Below are positions 1 through 8,318 of a stretch of DNA of 64,000 nucleotides, piece by piece; position 1 is the stretch's first letter; each line of letters starts with the position of its first letter. This DNA comes from Kitasatospora sp. SUK 42 (GTDB lineage: Bacteria > Actinomycetota > Actinomycetes > Streptomycetales > Streptomycetaceae). The DNA is taken from NCBI RefSeq assembly GCF_015776785.2, contig NZ_LFMD02000005.1, forward strand, positions 129,600 through 193,599, given 5' to 3'. Under the pieces are notes generated by a model. The model was not told where the DNA came from. It worked only from the letters and a program-made list of their open reading frames with translations, and ran no database searches. A program made the translations under genes and the position numbers.

Positions 1-166
1 ACCGCGAATGCACCCAGTCCGACGCCTGCCCGCACGCCGGACACACCGCCGGAGCGTCATCCCTGGTCCGGGCCGTGATCCGCAGCAGGTCCCCGCTGGC
101 CTCCACTCGCTCGACCTGCACCGCGGCCAGCTGCGGCAGCAGGTCCCCCACCACGACAACACACAC
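1..166 (-). CDS. ISL3-family transposase, N-terminal fragment (runs off left edge)
   Basis: The minus-strand frame reads through the left edge and encodes a typical ISL3 transposase N-terminus: a short segment GDLLPQLAAVQVERVEASG, then LLRITARTR, then the first half of a zinc finger (CPAC) followed by VHSR. ISL3 transposases are DDE enzymes that move the element, and this N-terminal zinc-finger region binds the terminal repeats. The catalytic DDE domain is outside the window. The start is uncertain: in-frame GTG codons at 166, 154 and 151 are all possible, and a stop lies upstream at 224-226. Whether the transposase is intact cannot be judged from this piece. Confidence 0.7.
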   Translation of the reverse strand, partial: MCVVVVGDLLPQLAAVQVERVEASGDLLRITARTRDDAPAVCPACGQASDWVHSR

Positions 167-245
167 AGCCAGCTTGCCACCGCCAACAAGCCGACACCAC
201 AGGCGAGTTGAAGCGATCAACGATTACGAAAATCTTGTAAGAGCC
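1..245 (-). mobile_element. End of an ISL3-family insertion sequence
   Basis: This is the terminal part of an insertion sequence that continues beyond the left edge. Read on the minus strand, the element appears to begin at 245 with GGCTCTTACAAGATTTTCG, where the reading frame of the neighbouring response regulator stops resembling its family. Base composition drops here (AT-rich tip) compared with the surrounding DNA. The other end, the inverted-repeat partner and any 8-bp target duplication lie outside the window, so the boundary is inferred from the broken gene. Confidence 0.7.
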
Positions 246-549
246 GGAAGCCTGACGCCCCGGCGTGCAGCGCCGCGTACACGTGGGCGTCCTCGTCGAA
301 GGTGGTGAGCACGACCACCCTGGTCGGCCCGCCGGCGGCGGTCACCAGCCGGGTCGCCTCGATGCCGTCCACGCCGGGCATCCGGATGTCCATCACCACG
401 ACGTCCGGCCGCAGTTCGGCGGCCAGCCGGACGGCCTCGGCGCCGTCGCCGGCCTCGCCGACCACCTCGACGTCGGTCGTCTCCGTGATGACCATCTCCA
501 GCGCGGCCCGCACCAGCGGCTGGTCGTCGGCCAGGACGACGCGGATCAC
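217..549 (-). pseudogene. NarL/FixJ-type response regulator truncated by an insertion sequence
   Basis: The receiver domain starts at GTG 549 (overlapping the kinase stop as GTGA) and is normal through residue ~100: acidic pair D8-D9, phosphoacceptor D54 in VVVMDIRMP, and the switch threonine in VLTTF. After HAGASGF the frame runs into the insertion sequence and ends with nine foreign codons at 217. The conserved Lys of strand 5 (usually FLLKD) and the entire LuxR-type DNA-binding domain are gone. The remnant could still be made as a ~110-residue receiver stub, but it cannot bind DNA. It was the partner of the adjacent kinase and probably controlled the ABC exporter next door. Confidence 0.85.
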
Positions 550-1802
550 GCGACCACCTCCCCGGCCCCACGGCCTGTCTTCGAACTCGTGTCTGCGGGG
601 CGACGTTGGGGAGAGGCCCCGGGGATCGGCAGCCGTGCGGCGACCCGGAAGCCGCCGTCCGGGCGCGGGCCGGCCTCGAACTCGCCGTGCAGCAGCGCGA
701 CCCGCTCGCGCAGCCCGGCCAGGCCGAAGCCACCGGGCGCCTCGCCCCGGCCGGGGCGCCCACCCCGGCCGCGGTCGGTGATCTCCACGGACAACTCGCC
801 CTCCCTGCTGCGGTCCACGGTCACCAGGCAGTCGCGGGCCCCGGCGTGCCGGACCACGTTGGTGACCGACTCCTGGATGATCCGGAAGGCCGACAGGTCG
901 ATCTCCGGCGGCAGCGGCCCCTGCTCCCCCTCGCGCCGCACCGCCACCCGTACGCCCGCCGCCGTGGTCGTCCCGGCGAGCCGGTCGAGGTCGCCCAGGC
1001 CCTGCGGGGCGGTCGCCGGGGCCTCCCCCTCGGCCTCGCGCAGCGCGACCAGCATCCGGCGCAGCGCGGCGAGGGTCTCCCGCCCGGCGGACTCGATCTC
1101 GCCGAGCGCCTGCTTGGCCCGCTCCGGCCGACGGTCGATCACCCGGCGGGCCGCGCCGGCCTGGAGGGCGACGATGCCGATGCTGTGCGCGACGGTGTCG
1201 TGCATCTCCCGGGCGATCCGCAGCCGTTCGGCGGTGACCGCCTCGGCGGCGGCCCGGCCGCTGAGCGCCTCGGCGTGCTCCCGGTTCTGCCGGAGCGAGC
1301 GCCCGGCGAGCCAGGCGACCAGGGCGAGCAGCACGGCGCCGTCGGCCTCGCCGACGTGGGTGCCGGTGAAGACGCCGACGGTGTTGCCGTTCACGAGGCC
1401 GACGTGCAGCACCAGGAAGGCCGTCACCAGGGCGAAGGCCGCCCGTGAACTGCGGCGCGGGCAGCGGGCGGTGATCAGGAACAGCGCGGCGTCCACGGCG
1501 AGCAGCGCGGCCGGGGGCACCTGGACCTTCCCGGCCCAGCCGTCGGTCTCCGTCCAGGTGGCGACCAGCAGCAGCGCGACCGAGAGCACCGGCACCCTGC
1601 GCACCAGCGCGGCGCCGAGGAGGGCCACCGCCGTGTCGCCCAGGGTGAAGGCCAGGCCGCCGTGCAGGGCGGCGCCCCGGTGCAGCCGCTCGGCGCCGCC
1701 GAGCAGCAGGGCGGGATAGCCGACGGCCACGCACCAGGCGAGGGCGACCCAGGCCTCGGGCGGGACACGCCGGAACAACGGGGGCGGGGGCGTCGCGGGC
1801 AT
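546..1802 (-). CDS. Sensor histidine kinase (HisKA_3 type)
   Basis: A 418-residue membrane kinase that senses an unknown signal and phosphorylates a NarL-type regulator. Residues ~18-165 form several hydrophobic segments. A coiled linker leads to the dimerisation/phosphoacceptor helix with His201 in REMHDTVAHS, followed by a HATPase domain with TNVVRHAG (N box) and GFGLAGLRERV (G box). ATG 1802 is chosen because a TACGAT -10 box lies 8 nt upstream and no Shine-Dalgarno is visible, so the mRNA is probably leaderless. The gene overlaps its partner regulator by 4 nt. That regulator is broken by the insertion sequence, so this kinase has no functional cognate partner in the window. Confidence 0.88.
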   Translation of the reverse strand: MPATPPPPLFRRVPPEAWVALAWCVAVGYPALLLGGAERLHRGAALHGGLAFTLGDTAVALLGAALVRRVPVLSVALLLVATWTETDGWAGKVQVPPAALLAVDAALFLITARCPRRSSRAAFALVTAFLVLHVGLVNGNTVGVFTGTHVGEADGAVLLALVAWLAGRSLRQNREHAEALSGRAAAEAVTAERLRIAREMHDTVAHSIGIVALQAGAARRVIDRRPERAKQALGEIESAGRETLAALRRMLVALREAEGEAPATAPQGLGDLDRLAGTTTAAGVRVAVRREGEQGPLPPEIDLSAFRIIQESVTNVVRHAGARDCLVTVDRSREGELSVEITDRGRGGRPGRGEAPGGFGLAGLRERVALLHGEFEAGPRPDGGFRVAARLPIPGASPQRRPADTSSKTGRGAGEVVA

Positions 1803-1810
1803 GGTTCGAG

Positions 1811-1816
1811 ATCGTA
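1811..1816 (-). promoter_or_regulatory. -10 box (TACGAT) of leaderless histidine kinase gene
   Basis: TACGAT on the minus strand ends 8 nt before ATG 1802, placing the transcription start at or next to the A of the start codon. It sits back to back with the start region of the divergent ABC exporter. Confidence 0.5.
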
Positions 1817-1927
1817 ACGAGCGGGGTGGCGTCCGGCATCCGACCCAGGTTGTACGACCGGGGCCGACCTGCGGTGTCGACACCGGTCCGATGTGCCCGG
1901 GCCGGCCGTCCCGGCACCGTGGTGCCC

Positions 1928-2839
1928 GTGATCGAAGTCATCGAACTGACCAAACGTTACGGCCGCCGGACCGTCGTCGACCGGCTCACCTTCACCGTCC
2001 GCCCCGGCCACGTCACCGGTTTCCTCGGCCCCAACGGCGCGGGCAAGTCCACCACCCTGCGGCTGATCCTCGGCCTGGGCGACCCGACCGGCGGCACCGC
2101 CACCGTCGGCGGCCGTCCCTTCCGCGGCCTGCCGCGCGGGCTGCGCCAGGTCGGCGCGCTGCTGGACGCGGGCGACGTGCACGGCGGGCGCACCGGGGCC
2201 GCGCACCTGCGGGCGCTGGCGCTCAGCAACGCGATCCCGGCCACCCGCGTCGAGGAGGTGCTGCACGAGGTCGGGCTGGCCGGGGCCGCCGGGCGGCGCA
2301 TCGGCGGCTACTCGCTGGGCATGCGGCAGCGCCTCGGCATCGCGGGCGCGCTGCTCGGCGACCCGCCGGTGCTGCTGTTCGACGAGCCGCTCAACGGCCT
2401 CGACCCGGAGGGCGTGCTGTGGGTGCGGCGGCTGTTCCGCCGGCTCGCCGACGAGGGACGGACGGTGTTCGTCTCCAGCCACATGATGGCCGAGATGGAG
2501 CACACCGCCGACCGCCTGGTGGTGATCGGGCGCGGACGGCTGATCGCCGACGAGAGCCTCGCCGAGTTCGCCGCCCGCGCCGGTCGAACCGCCGTCACCG
2601 TCCGCGCCGCGGAACCCGACCGGCTGGCGGCCGTCCTGACCGCGGCCGGCGCCACCGTCCGCCCCGGCCCGGACGGCGCCCTGGAGGTGACCGGCGTGGA
2701 CGCCGGACGGATCGGCGAACTCGCCCTGGAGGAACGGCTGTTGCTGTACGCGCTGACCGAGCGCGGCGCCTCCCTGGAGGAGGCCTTCATGGAACTGACC
2801 GCCGACAGCGTCGAATACCTCGCCGGAGAGCCCCGATGA
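1928..2839 (+). CDS. ABC transporter ATP-binding protein (exporter type)
   Basis: The cytoplasmic ATPase of a two-component ABC exporter, about 303 residues. The Walker A motif GPNGAGKST lies at ~34-42, the ABC signature YSLGMRQRLGIA at ~125, and Walker B VLLFDEPLNGLDP follows directly. The C-terminal ~80 residues form the accessory domain common in DrrA/BcrA-like drug-resistance ATPases. GTG 1928 begins the conserved MIEVIELTKRYG start; GTG 1922 is an alternative. The stop overlaps the permease start (ATGA), so the two are translationally coupled. It is divergent from the kinase gene, the usual arrangement for a two-component system controlling an efflux pump. The substrate is unknown. Confidence 0.92.
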   Translation: MIEVIELTKRYGRRTVVDRLTFTVRPGHVTGFLGPNGAGKSTTLRLILGLGDPTGGTATVGGRPFRGLPRGLRQVGALLDAGDVHGGRTGAAHLRALALSNAIPATRVEEVLHEVGLAGAAGRRIGGYSLGMRQRLGIAGALLGDPPVLLFDEPLNGLDPEGVLWVRRLFRRLADEGRTVFVSSHMMAEMEHTADRLVVIGRGRLIADESLAEFAARAGRTAVTVRAAEPDRLAAVLTAAGATVRPGPDGALEVTGVDAGRIGELALEERLLLYALTERGASLEEAFMELTADSVEYLAGEPR

Positions 2840-3663
2840 GCACCGTGACCGCCCCCGCCCTCCCCCGCCCGCGCTTCGGCGACCTGCTGGCCGCCGAGTG
2901 GCTCAAGTTCCGTTCGCTGCGCTCGATCCCCTGGGTGCTCGGCCTCAGCACGCTCGCCGTCGTCGCCTCCGGCCTCAGGTCGGCCGTCTACACCCACGGC
3001 CACTACACCCCCGGCCCGGGGGATCCGGCGGTGATGGCGCAGGTCGCGCTCAACAGCGCCTTCGACACCTTGTCGGCGGACATCGTGATGCTGGTCGCGG
3101 GCGGCGTCGGCGCGACCCTGATCGCCGGCGAGTACGCCACCGGGCTGATCCGCACCACCCTGGCCGCCGTGCCCGACCGACGGGCGGTGCTGCTGGCCAA
3201 GGCGGTCGTGCTGGCGGCGGCGATGCTCGGCTTCGGCGCACTCGGCGCGGGCGTCTCCTTCGGCGTCACCCAGGCCGTCCTGGCCGACCTCGGCATCGGC
3301 CGGTCCATCGCCGACCCGACCGCCCTGCGCTTCGTCGCGGCGGCCGCGCTGTTCGCCCCGGTCTGCGCCCTGGTCGGGCTCTGTCTGGGCACCCTCGTCC
3401 GGCACAGCGCGGGCGCGGTGGTCGGCACGGTACTGGTGCTGTTCTTCCTGCCCTCCCTCGTCACCGAGCGCTACCGCTGGACGGCCGACCTGCTGCACGC
3501 CCTGCCCTTCCCCGCCTGGCAGCGCCTGGCCCGCACCTCCCTGGCGGGCCTGCGCCCCACCGAGTACCCGGCCACCGTCGCGGGCTCCTGGGCCACCTAC
3601 GCGCTCTGGTCGCTCGCCTCGGTGGCGATCGCGGCGGCGGTCGTCCAGCGCCGGGACCACTGA
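2836..3663 (+). CDS. ABC transporter permease (ABC-2 type)
   Basis: The membrane subunit partnering the preceding ATPase, 275 residues. After a short cytoplasmic start (LLAAEWLKFRSLRS, typical of ABC-2 exporter permeases) come about six hydrophobic segments, with a conserved-looking GEYATGLIRTTLAAVP stretch at ~96-111 between the first pairs. ATG 2836 overlaps the ATPase stop by 4 nt. The gene ends 28 bp before the convergent MFS gene. Function inferred: export of a drug, peptide or lipid. The substrate cannot be read from the sequence. Confidence 0.9.
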   Translation: MSTVTAPALPRPRFGDLLAAEWLKFRSLRSIPWVLGLSTLAVVASGLRSAVYTHGHYTPGPGDPAVMAQVALNSAFDTLSADIVMLVAGGVGATLIAGEYATGLIRTTLAAVPDRRAVLLAKAVVLAAAMLGFGALGAGVSFGVTQAVLADLGIGRSIADPTALRFVAAAALFAPVCALVGLCLGTLVRHSAGAVVGTVLVLFFLPSLVTERYRWTADLLHALPFPAWQRLARTSLAGLRPTEYPATVAGSWATYALWSLASVAIAAAVVQRRDH

Positions 3664-3691
3664 GGTTCCGCGACAGCGCCGCGGCCGCCCG

Positions 3692-5176
3692 TCACGGCCC
3701 GCTCCGCGCCGCCCGGCGGCTCGCCGAACCCTCCGCCACGGCCACCAGCAGGGCGGCCAGGACCAGGCCGGCCGCCACGCTGACGCCCATCTGGAAGGCC
3801 AGCGTCCAGTCGGGGTGCGGCCCGGCGGCGTGGGCGAAGAAGACCGAGCCGACGACCGCGATGCCGACCGCCGAGCCGACCCGCTGCGCGGTCTGCAGCA
3901 CACCGCCGGCGCTGCCCGCGCGGGCGAGCGGGACGTGCTGGAGGGTCAGCGTCTGGTTCGGGGCGATCACCAGCCCGCTGCCCACCCCGGCGACCAGCAG
4001 CGGCAGCGCCATCGCCCAGCCGATCGAGCGCGCCGACCAGAACTGCACCACCACGGCCGAGGCCAGCAGCCCGAGCAGCACCAGCACCAGGCCGAACTCC
4101 ACCAGCCGCCGGCCCAGCCGGCACACCAGCCGTCCGCCGACCGCCGCGGACACGCCCGAGCCCAGCGCGAACGGGGTGACCGCCAGACCGGCCGTCAGCG
4201 CCGCGTAGTGCAGGCCCGTCTGGAGGTAGATCGTGAAGATGAAGAAGATCGCGGTGAACCCGGCGAAGTACACCAGCGACAGCAGCACCCCCGCCGCGTA
4301 CGGCCGCACCGCGAACAGCGCCATGCTGACCAGCGGCTCCCGGCTGCGCGCGTAGTACCGCTCCCAGACGACGAAGGCCGCCAGCAGCACCGCCGCCACC
4401 GGCAGCAGCAGCCAGCGCACCGCCCCGTGCCACTGCTGCTCCTGGACGAAGGGCAGCAGCAGCGCGACCGTCCCCGCGCCCAGCAGCAGCACCCCGACCG
4501 GGTCGAAGTCGCGGTGCCCGGCCCGCTCGGCGGCCGGGCGGGGCGGCGGGAGCAGCCGGTAGGCGATCGGCAGGGCGACGACACCGATCGGCAGGTTGAC
4601 GTAGAACACCCAGCGCCAGCCGTCGTGCGGGCCGAACAGGTGGATCAGCAGGCCGCCCATCAACGGCCCGACGGCGGTGGACAGCCCGATGGTCGCGCCG
4701 AGCGCGCCGAAGGCCCGGCCGCGCTCGGCGCCCTGGAACAGCACCTGGATGAAGCCGGACACCTGCGGCACCAGCACCCCGCCCGCCGCACCCTGGAGCA
4801 GCCGGGCCAGCACCAGCCACTCCTGGCTGCGGGCCGCCCCGGCCAGGGCGCTGGCCGCGGTGAACAGCGCGAGCCCGCTGAGGAAGACGGCCCGCCGGCT
4901 GCGGGCGTCGCCGAGCCGCCCGGACGGGACGAGCACCAGGCCGAAGGCGAGCGAGTAGCCGCTGAGCACCCACTGCAGGCCGCTGTCCGACATGTGCAGC
5001 CCGACCCGGACGGTGGGCAGGGCGACGTTGACGATGCTGACGTCCAGCAGGGTCATGAACCCGGCGACCAGGCACACGGCGAGCGCCTGCCAACGCCGCG
5101 CCTCGGCCCGCCCGTTCGTGGCGGGGGCGCCGGGCGGCTGCGGGTTCACCGCTTCACTGGAGGATCGGGCGGTCAT
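3692..5176 (-). CDS. MFS drug-efflux transporter, DHA2 (14-helix) family
   Basis: A 494-residue proton-driven exporter with 14 predicted membrane helices. Family motifs are clear: LDVSIVNVALPTV in helix 1 (DHA2 motif), the loop 2-3 GRLGDARSRR, and the helix 5 antiporter motif around GPLMGGLLIH. ATG 5176 gives a short cytoplasmic start before MTARSSSEA. It is divergent from a second DHA2 exporter across a 287-bp repeat-rich spacer, and no regulator gene lies between them. Substrates are unknown; relatives export antiseptics, dyes and self-made antibiotics. Confidence 0.9.
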   Translation of the reverse strand: MTARSSSEAVNPQPPGAPATNGRAEARRWQALAVCLVAGFMTLLDVSIVNVALPTVRVGLHMSDSGLQWVLSGYSLAFGLVLVPSGRLGDARSRRAVFLSGLALFTAASALAGAARSQEWLVLARLLQGAAGGVLVPQVSGFIQVLFQGAERGRAFGALGATIGLSTAVGPLMGGLLIHLFGPHDGWRWVFYVNLPIGVVALPIAYRLLPPPRPAAERAGHRDFDPVGVLLLGAGTVALLLPFVQEQQWHGAVRWLLLPVAAVLLAAFVVWERYYARSREPLVSMALFAVRPYAAGVLLSLVYFAGFTAIFFIFTIYLQTGLHYAALTAGLAVTPFALGSGVSAAVGGRLVCRLGRRLVEFGLVLVLLGLLASAVVVQFWSARSIGWAMALPLLVAGVGSGLVIAPNQTLTLQHVPLARAGSAGGVLQTAQRVGSAVGIAVVGSVFFAHAAGPHPDWTLAFQMGVSVAAGLVLAALLVAVAEGSASRRAARSGP

Positions 5177-5204
5177 GGTGGGCCCCTTCCCTGCGTCCGG
5201 GAGC

Positions 5205-5355
5205 GAACGGGGGGACGACCGGGAGCGAACGGGAGTGAACGGGGGGCGTCCAGGGGCGAACGGGGGCGTCCGGGCGTCCGGCTCACGTCGGCTTCGGGCT
5301 GCTCGACGGCGAACGGCTCGGCTACGGGCGGCTCGGCGTCGGGCAGCTCGGCTCA
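5205..5355. repeat. Degenerate short tandem repeats between divergent MFS genes
   Basis: Two tracts sit in the spacer: about four imperfect copies of GGGAGCGAACGGGG (5205-5265), then three or more of GGCTCGGCTACGGGC-like units (5310-5355). They lie upstream of both divergent exporters and might affect promoter spacing. No clear -35/-10 pair was recognised. Confidence 0.5.
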
Positions 5356-5463
5356 TCCTCGCCCGCCCCACCCGGGGCCGCCACCCGGGCCCGCCGGACC
5401 CCCACATCACCCGAACGGGCGAACCGGATCGCGACCGGCCCGCCCCCGCCCGAGGCTGGCCGC

Positions 5464-7530
5464 ATGACTGTCGCCACCGAGACCCCGCCGTCCGCCCCTC
5501 CAGTGCTCGACGTACGGCAGCGGAACGTCGTCTTCGTCACCATCGTGCTCGGCATGCTGCTGGCCGCCCTCGACCAGACCATCGTCGGCACCGCGCTGCC
5601 CACCATCGTCGCGGACCTCGGCGGGGCCACCCACATGTCCTGGGTGGTGACGGCCTACCTGCTGGCCGAGACGGTCGCCACCGTGCTGGCCGGCAAGTTC
5701 GGCGACCTGTACGGGCGCAAGCTGCTGTTCCAGGTGTCGGCGATCGTCTTCGTCGGAGGCTCGTTCCTCTGCGGCCTGGCCACCGACATGACGCTGCTCA
5801 TCGCCTGGCGGGCGGTGCAGGGCATCGGCGCGGGCGGCCTGATGGTGACGGCGATGGCGCTGATCGCGGACGTCATCCCGCTGCGCGAGCGCGGCAAGTA
5901 CCAGGGCGCGATCGGCGCGGTGTTCGGCGTGGCCACGGTGATCGGACCGCTGCTGGGCGGACTGTTCACCGACCACCTGTCCTGGCGCTGGGCGTTCTAC
6001 GTCAACGTGCCGATCGCCGTCGTGGTGGTGGCCGCGGCCGCCCGGACCATCCCCTCGGTGCGCTCGACGGTGCGGCCGGTCATCGACTACCTGGGGATCG
6101 CGCTGGTCGCGGTCGGCGCCAGCGCCCTGATCCTGGCGACCAGTTGGGGCGGCAACCAGTACGCCTGGGGCTCCGGGGCGATCATCGGCCTGTTCGCCGC
6201 CGGCGTGGTGGCGCTCGGCCTGTTCTGCTGGGCGGAGACCCGGGCGGTCGAACCCATGCTGCCGATGCGGCTGTTCCGCAACCCGGTGTTCGCGGTCTGC
6301 TCGGTGCTCAGCTTCATCGTCGGCTTCGCCATGCTCGGCGCGCTCACCTTCCTGCCGACCTTCCTTCAGTACGTGGACGGCGACTCGGCGACGGTCTCCG
6401 GCGTACGGATGCTGCCGATGGTGATCGGCCTGCTGATCGCCTCCGTCACCAGCGGCAACATCGTCAGCAAGACCGGCGCGTACCGGCTGTTCCCGATCGC
6501 CGGCACCCTGGTGATGGCCGTCGGCCTCTACCTGCTCTCCCGGCTCGAACCGGGCACCGGCACCGCGCTCGCCTCGCTCTACATGTTCGTCCTCGGCGTC
6601 GGCATCGGGCTGAGCATGCAGGTGCTCACCATCGCCGTGCAGAACACCGTCGACTACACGGACCTCGGCACCGCCACCGCCGGGGTCACCTTCTTCCGCA
6701 CCATCGGCAGTTCCTTCGGCACCGCCGTGTTCGGCACCCTCTACACCAACAGCCTCAAGGGCGACCTGGCCCGGGGCATCGGCGCCGCCGCCCGGACCAC
6801 CGGCGCCGACCCGGCCGTGCTCGCCCGCGCCGCCGAGAGCCCGCAGGGCCTGCACGCGCTGCCCGCCGCCCAGGCCGCACCGATCGTCCAGGCGTACTCC
6901 GACTCGCTGCACACCGTGTACCTGTGGACGATCCCCGTGGCCCTCCTGGGCTTCGTCGTCGCGCTCTTCCTCAAGGAGGTGCCGCTGCGCGACACCACCC
7001 GGGCCGGCTCCACCGACATGGGCGAGGGCTTCGCCCAGCCGACCACCAGCGACTCCGACCCGCACCTGGAGTACGCCGTCTGCCAACTCGTACGCGGCGT
7101 GGACCTGGACACCGTCCGCACCATCGTCAGCGGCGCCGACACCCGGGTCGACCTGGCCGGGGCCTGGGCACTGACGGAGGTGGCCCGCCACACCAAGGCC
7201 GTCGGCCACGCCTCGCTCGACCTGATCGCCGCCCGCAAGCGGCTGCCGCCCGAGGTCCTGGAGCCGGTCTTCGACCGGATGACCGCCGAGGGCTACCTCA
7301 CCCGCGACGGCGACCGGCTCGCCCCCACCGACACCGGCACCCACGAGGTCCGCACCCTCGCCCACGCGTGGTCCGACTGGCTCAACGCCCGCCTCGACGC
7401 CGACGCCGGCCGCCCCCGCAGCCCCCAACTGCGCGCCGCGGCCGACGCCATCGCCTGGCGCCTCCTGGTCGAGGACCTCGCCAACGGCCTCCCGGCCCAC
7501 GCCCGCCCGAAGAACGGCGCCAGGGTCTGA
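5464..7530 (+). CDS. MFS drug transporter (DHA2) with C-terminal MarR-like domain
   Basis: A 688-residue protein. Residues 1-~515 form a 14-helix DHA2 exporter with LDQTIVGTALPTIV in helix 1, GKFGDLYGRK in loop 2-3 and GPLLGGLFTDH in helix 5. The last ~150 residues (from ~535) are soluble and resemble a MarR-type winged helix: LDLIAARKRLPPEVLEPV, then FDRMTAEGYLTRDGDRLAPTDTG as recognition wing, then a dimerisation-like helix. A transporter carrying its own regulator-like cytoplasmic tail is unusual but recurs in Streptomyces. Whether the tail binds DNA, ligand or only tunes transport is unknown. Confidence 0.88.
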   Translation: MTVATETPPSAPPVLDVRQRNVVFVTIVLGMLLAALDQTIVGTALPTIVADLGGATHMSWVVTAYLLAETVATVLAGKFGDLYGRKLLFQVSAIVFVGGSFLCGLATDMTLLIAWRAVQGIGAGGLMVTAMALIADVIPLRERGKYQGAIGAVFGVATVIGPLLGGLFTDHLSWRWAFYVNVPIAVVVVAAAARTIPSVRSTVRPVIDYLGIALVAVGASALILATSWGGNQYAWGSGAIIGLFAAGVVALGLFCWAETRAVEPMLPMRLFRNPVFAVCSVLSFIVGFAMLGALTFLPTFLQYVDGDSATVSGVRMLPMVIGLLIASVTSGNIVSKTGAYRLFPIAGTLVMAVGLYLLSRLEPGTGTALASLYMFVLGVGIGLSMQVLTIAVQNTVDYTDLGTATAGVTFFRTIGSSFGTAVFGTLYTNSLKGDLARGIGAAARTTGADPAVLARAAESPQGLHALPAAQAAPIVQAYSDSLHTVYLWTIPVALLGFVVALFLKEVPLRDTTRAGSTDMGEGFAQPTTSDSDPHLEYAVCQLVRGVDLDTVRTIVSGADTRVDLAGAWALTEVARHTKAVGHASLDLIAARKRLPPEVLEPVFDRMTAEGYLTRDGDRLAPTDTGTHEVRTLAHAWSDWLNARLDADAGRPRSPQLRAAADAIAWRLLVEDLANGLPAHARPKNGARV

Positions 7531-7561
7531 AACCTGTTGCGGAAGGTTCGGGCAGCGCCGG

Positions 7562-8131
7562 CTACAGGCGGGTCGTGTCGAGATCGAGGCCGAAGGGCGC
7601 CGGGAGGTGAACGGGCGTGCCGAAGGGGTGCGGGCCGCTCTCCTCGGCGTAACCGAGGCGGGTCGGTTCGCTGTACAGGGTGCAGGTGCGGTGCTCCCGG
7701 TCGACGAGGAGGTAGAGCGGAGCACCGTACTGGCCGTAGCGACGGCGCTTGACGACCCGGTCGGTCTCCGCGTTGGAGGGGGAACTCACCTCGACGATCA
7801 GGAGGGTCTGATCGGGCAGCAGCGCGCCTTCGGTCTTCGCGGCGAGCTCGGCGGGCACGACGGCCAGGTCCGGGACGTACCAGTTCTCGCTGCCGGGCAG
7901 GTCGAGGTTGCCGGAGCCGGACACCAGGTCGAGCTGTTCCAGCCGGGCGCTGAGCTGCCGACGGACGACCTCGGCGGCGGACTCGTGTGCCCAGGACGGT
8001 GACACGGGGGTGATCACTCCCTCGACGATCTCGGTGCGGGTGCCCGCGATGTGCTGGATCGCGTACTTCAAGGCCCGCTCGGGGTCGCTGACGGTGCTGT
8101 AGTCGTCAGGGATGTGGGGTGCTGTACTCAC
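7562..8131 (-). CDS. Uma2-family (DUF820) PD-(D/E)XK endonuclease-fold protein
   Basis: A 189-residue protein of the Uma2 family, which is common in actinobacteria and cyanobacteria and has a restriction-endonuclease fold; its biological role is poorly known. Visible motifs are YVPDLAVVP (the PD) and LLIVEVSSPSNAETDRVVKRRRYGQYG, carrying the E-x-S and following Lys-rich helix, then PLYLLVDRE. GTG 8131 is preferred because GGAAGGAG lies just upstream; longer in-frame extensions lack an SD. A second member of the family is at 51806-52372. Confidence 0.85.
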   Translation of the reverse strand: MSTAPHIPDDYSTVSDPERALKYAIQHIAGTRTEIVEGVITPVSPSWAHESAAEVVRRQLSARLEQLDLVSGSGNLDLPGSENWYVPDLAVVPAELAAKTEGALLPDQTLLIVEVSSPSNAETDRVVKRRRYGQYGAPLYLLVDREHRTCTLYSEPTRLGYAEESGPHPFGTPVHLPAPFGLDLDTTRL

Positions 8132-8318
8132 AACGCGTCTCCTTCCCTCCCGCGATTCTTCACCAGAGCATGCGGTCTCTCGGCCGACCAACGGGTTCAA
8201 CGCCCAGGGGTCGGTGAAGGTCACGGTGGCCCGGGGCGGCGTCGGGGCCCGGGACCATGGGGGCTGTCCGGGGCCCCTGCCGTCCGGGCCGTCCGGGCCT
8301 GCGGCCCGGACGCCGCGG

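Noticed and set aside
217..1953. Very long minus-strand open frames (several over 500 codons) across 1-2500 and elsewhere
   Set aside because: They are high-GC shadow frames made of Arg/Pro/Ala-rich strings with no domains, opposite or offset to well-supported genes.
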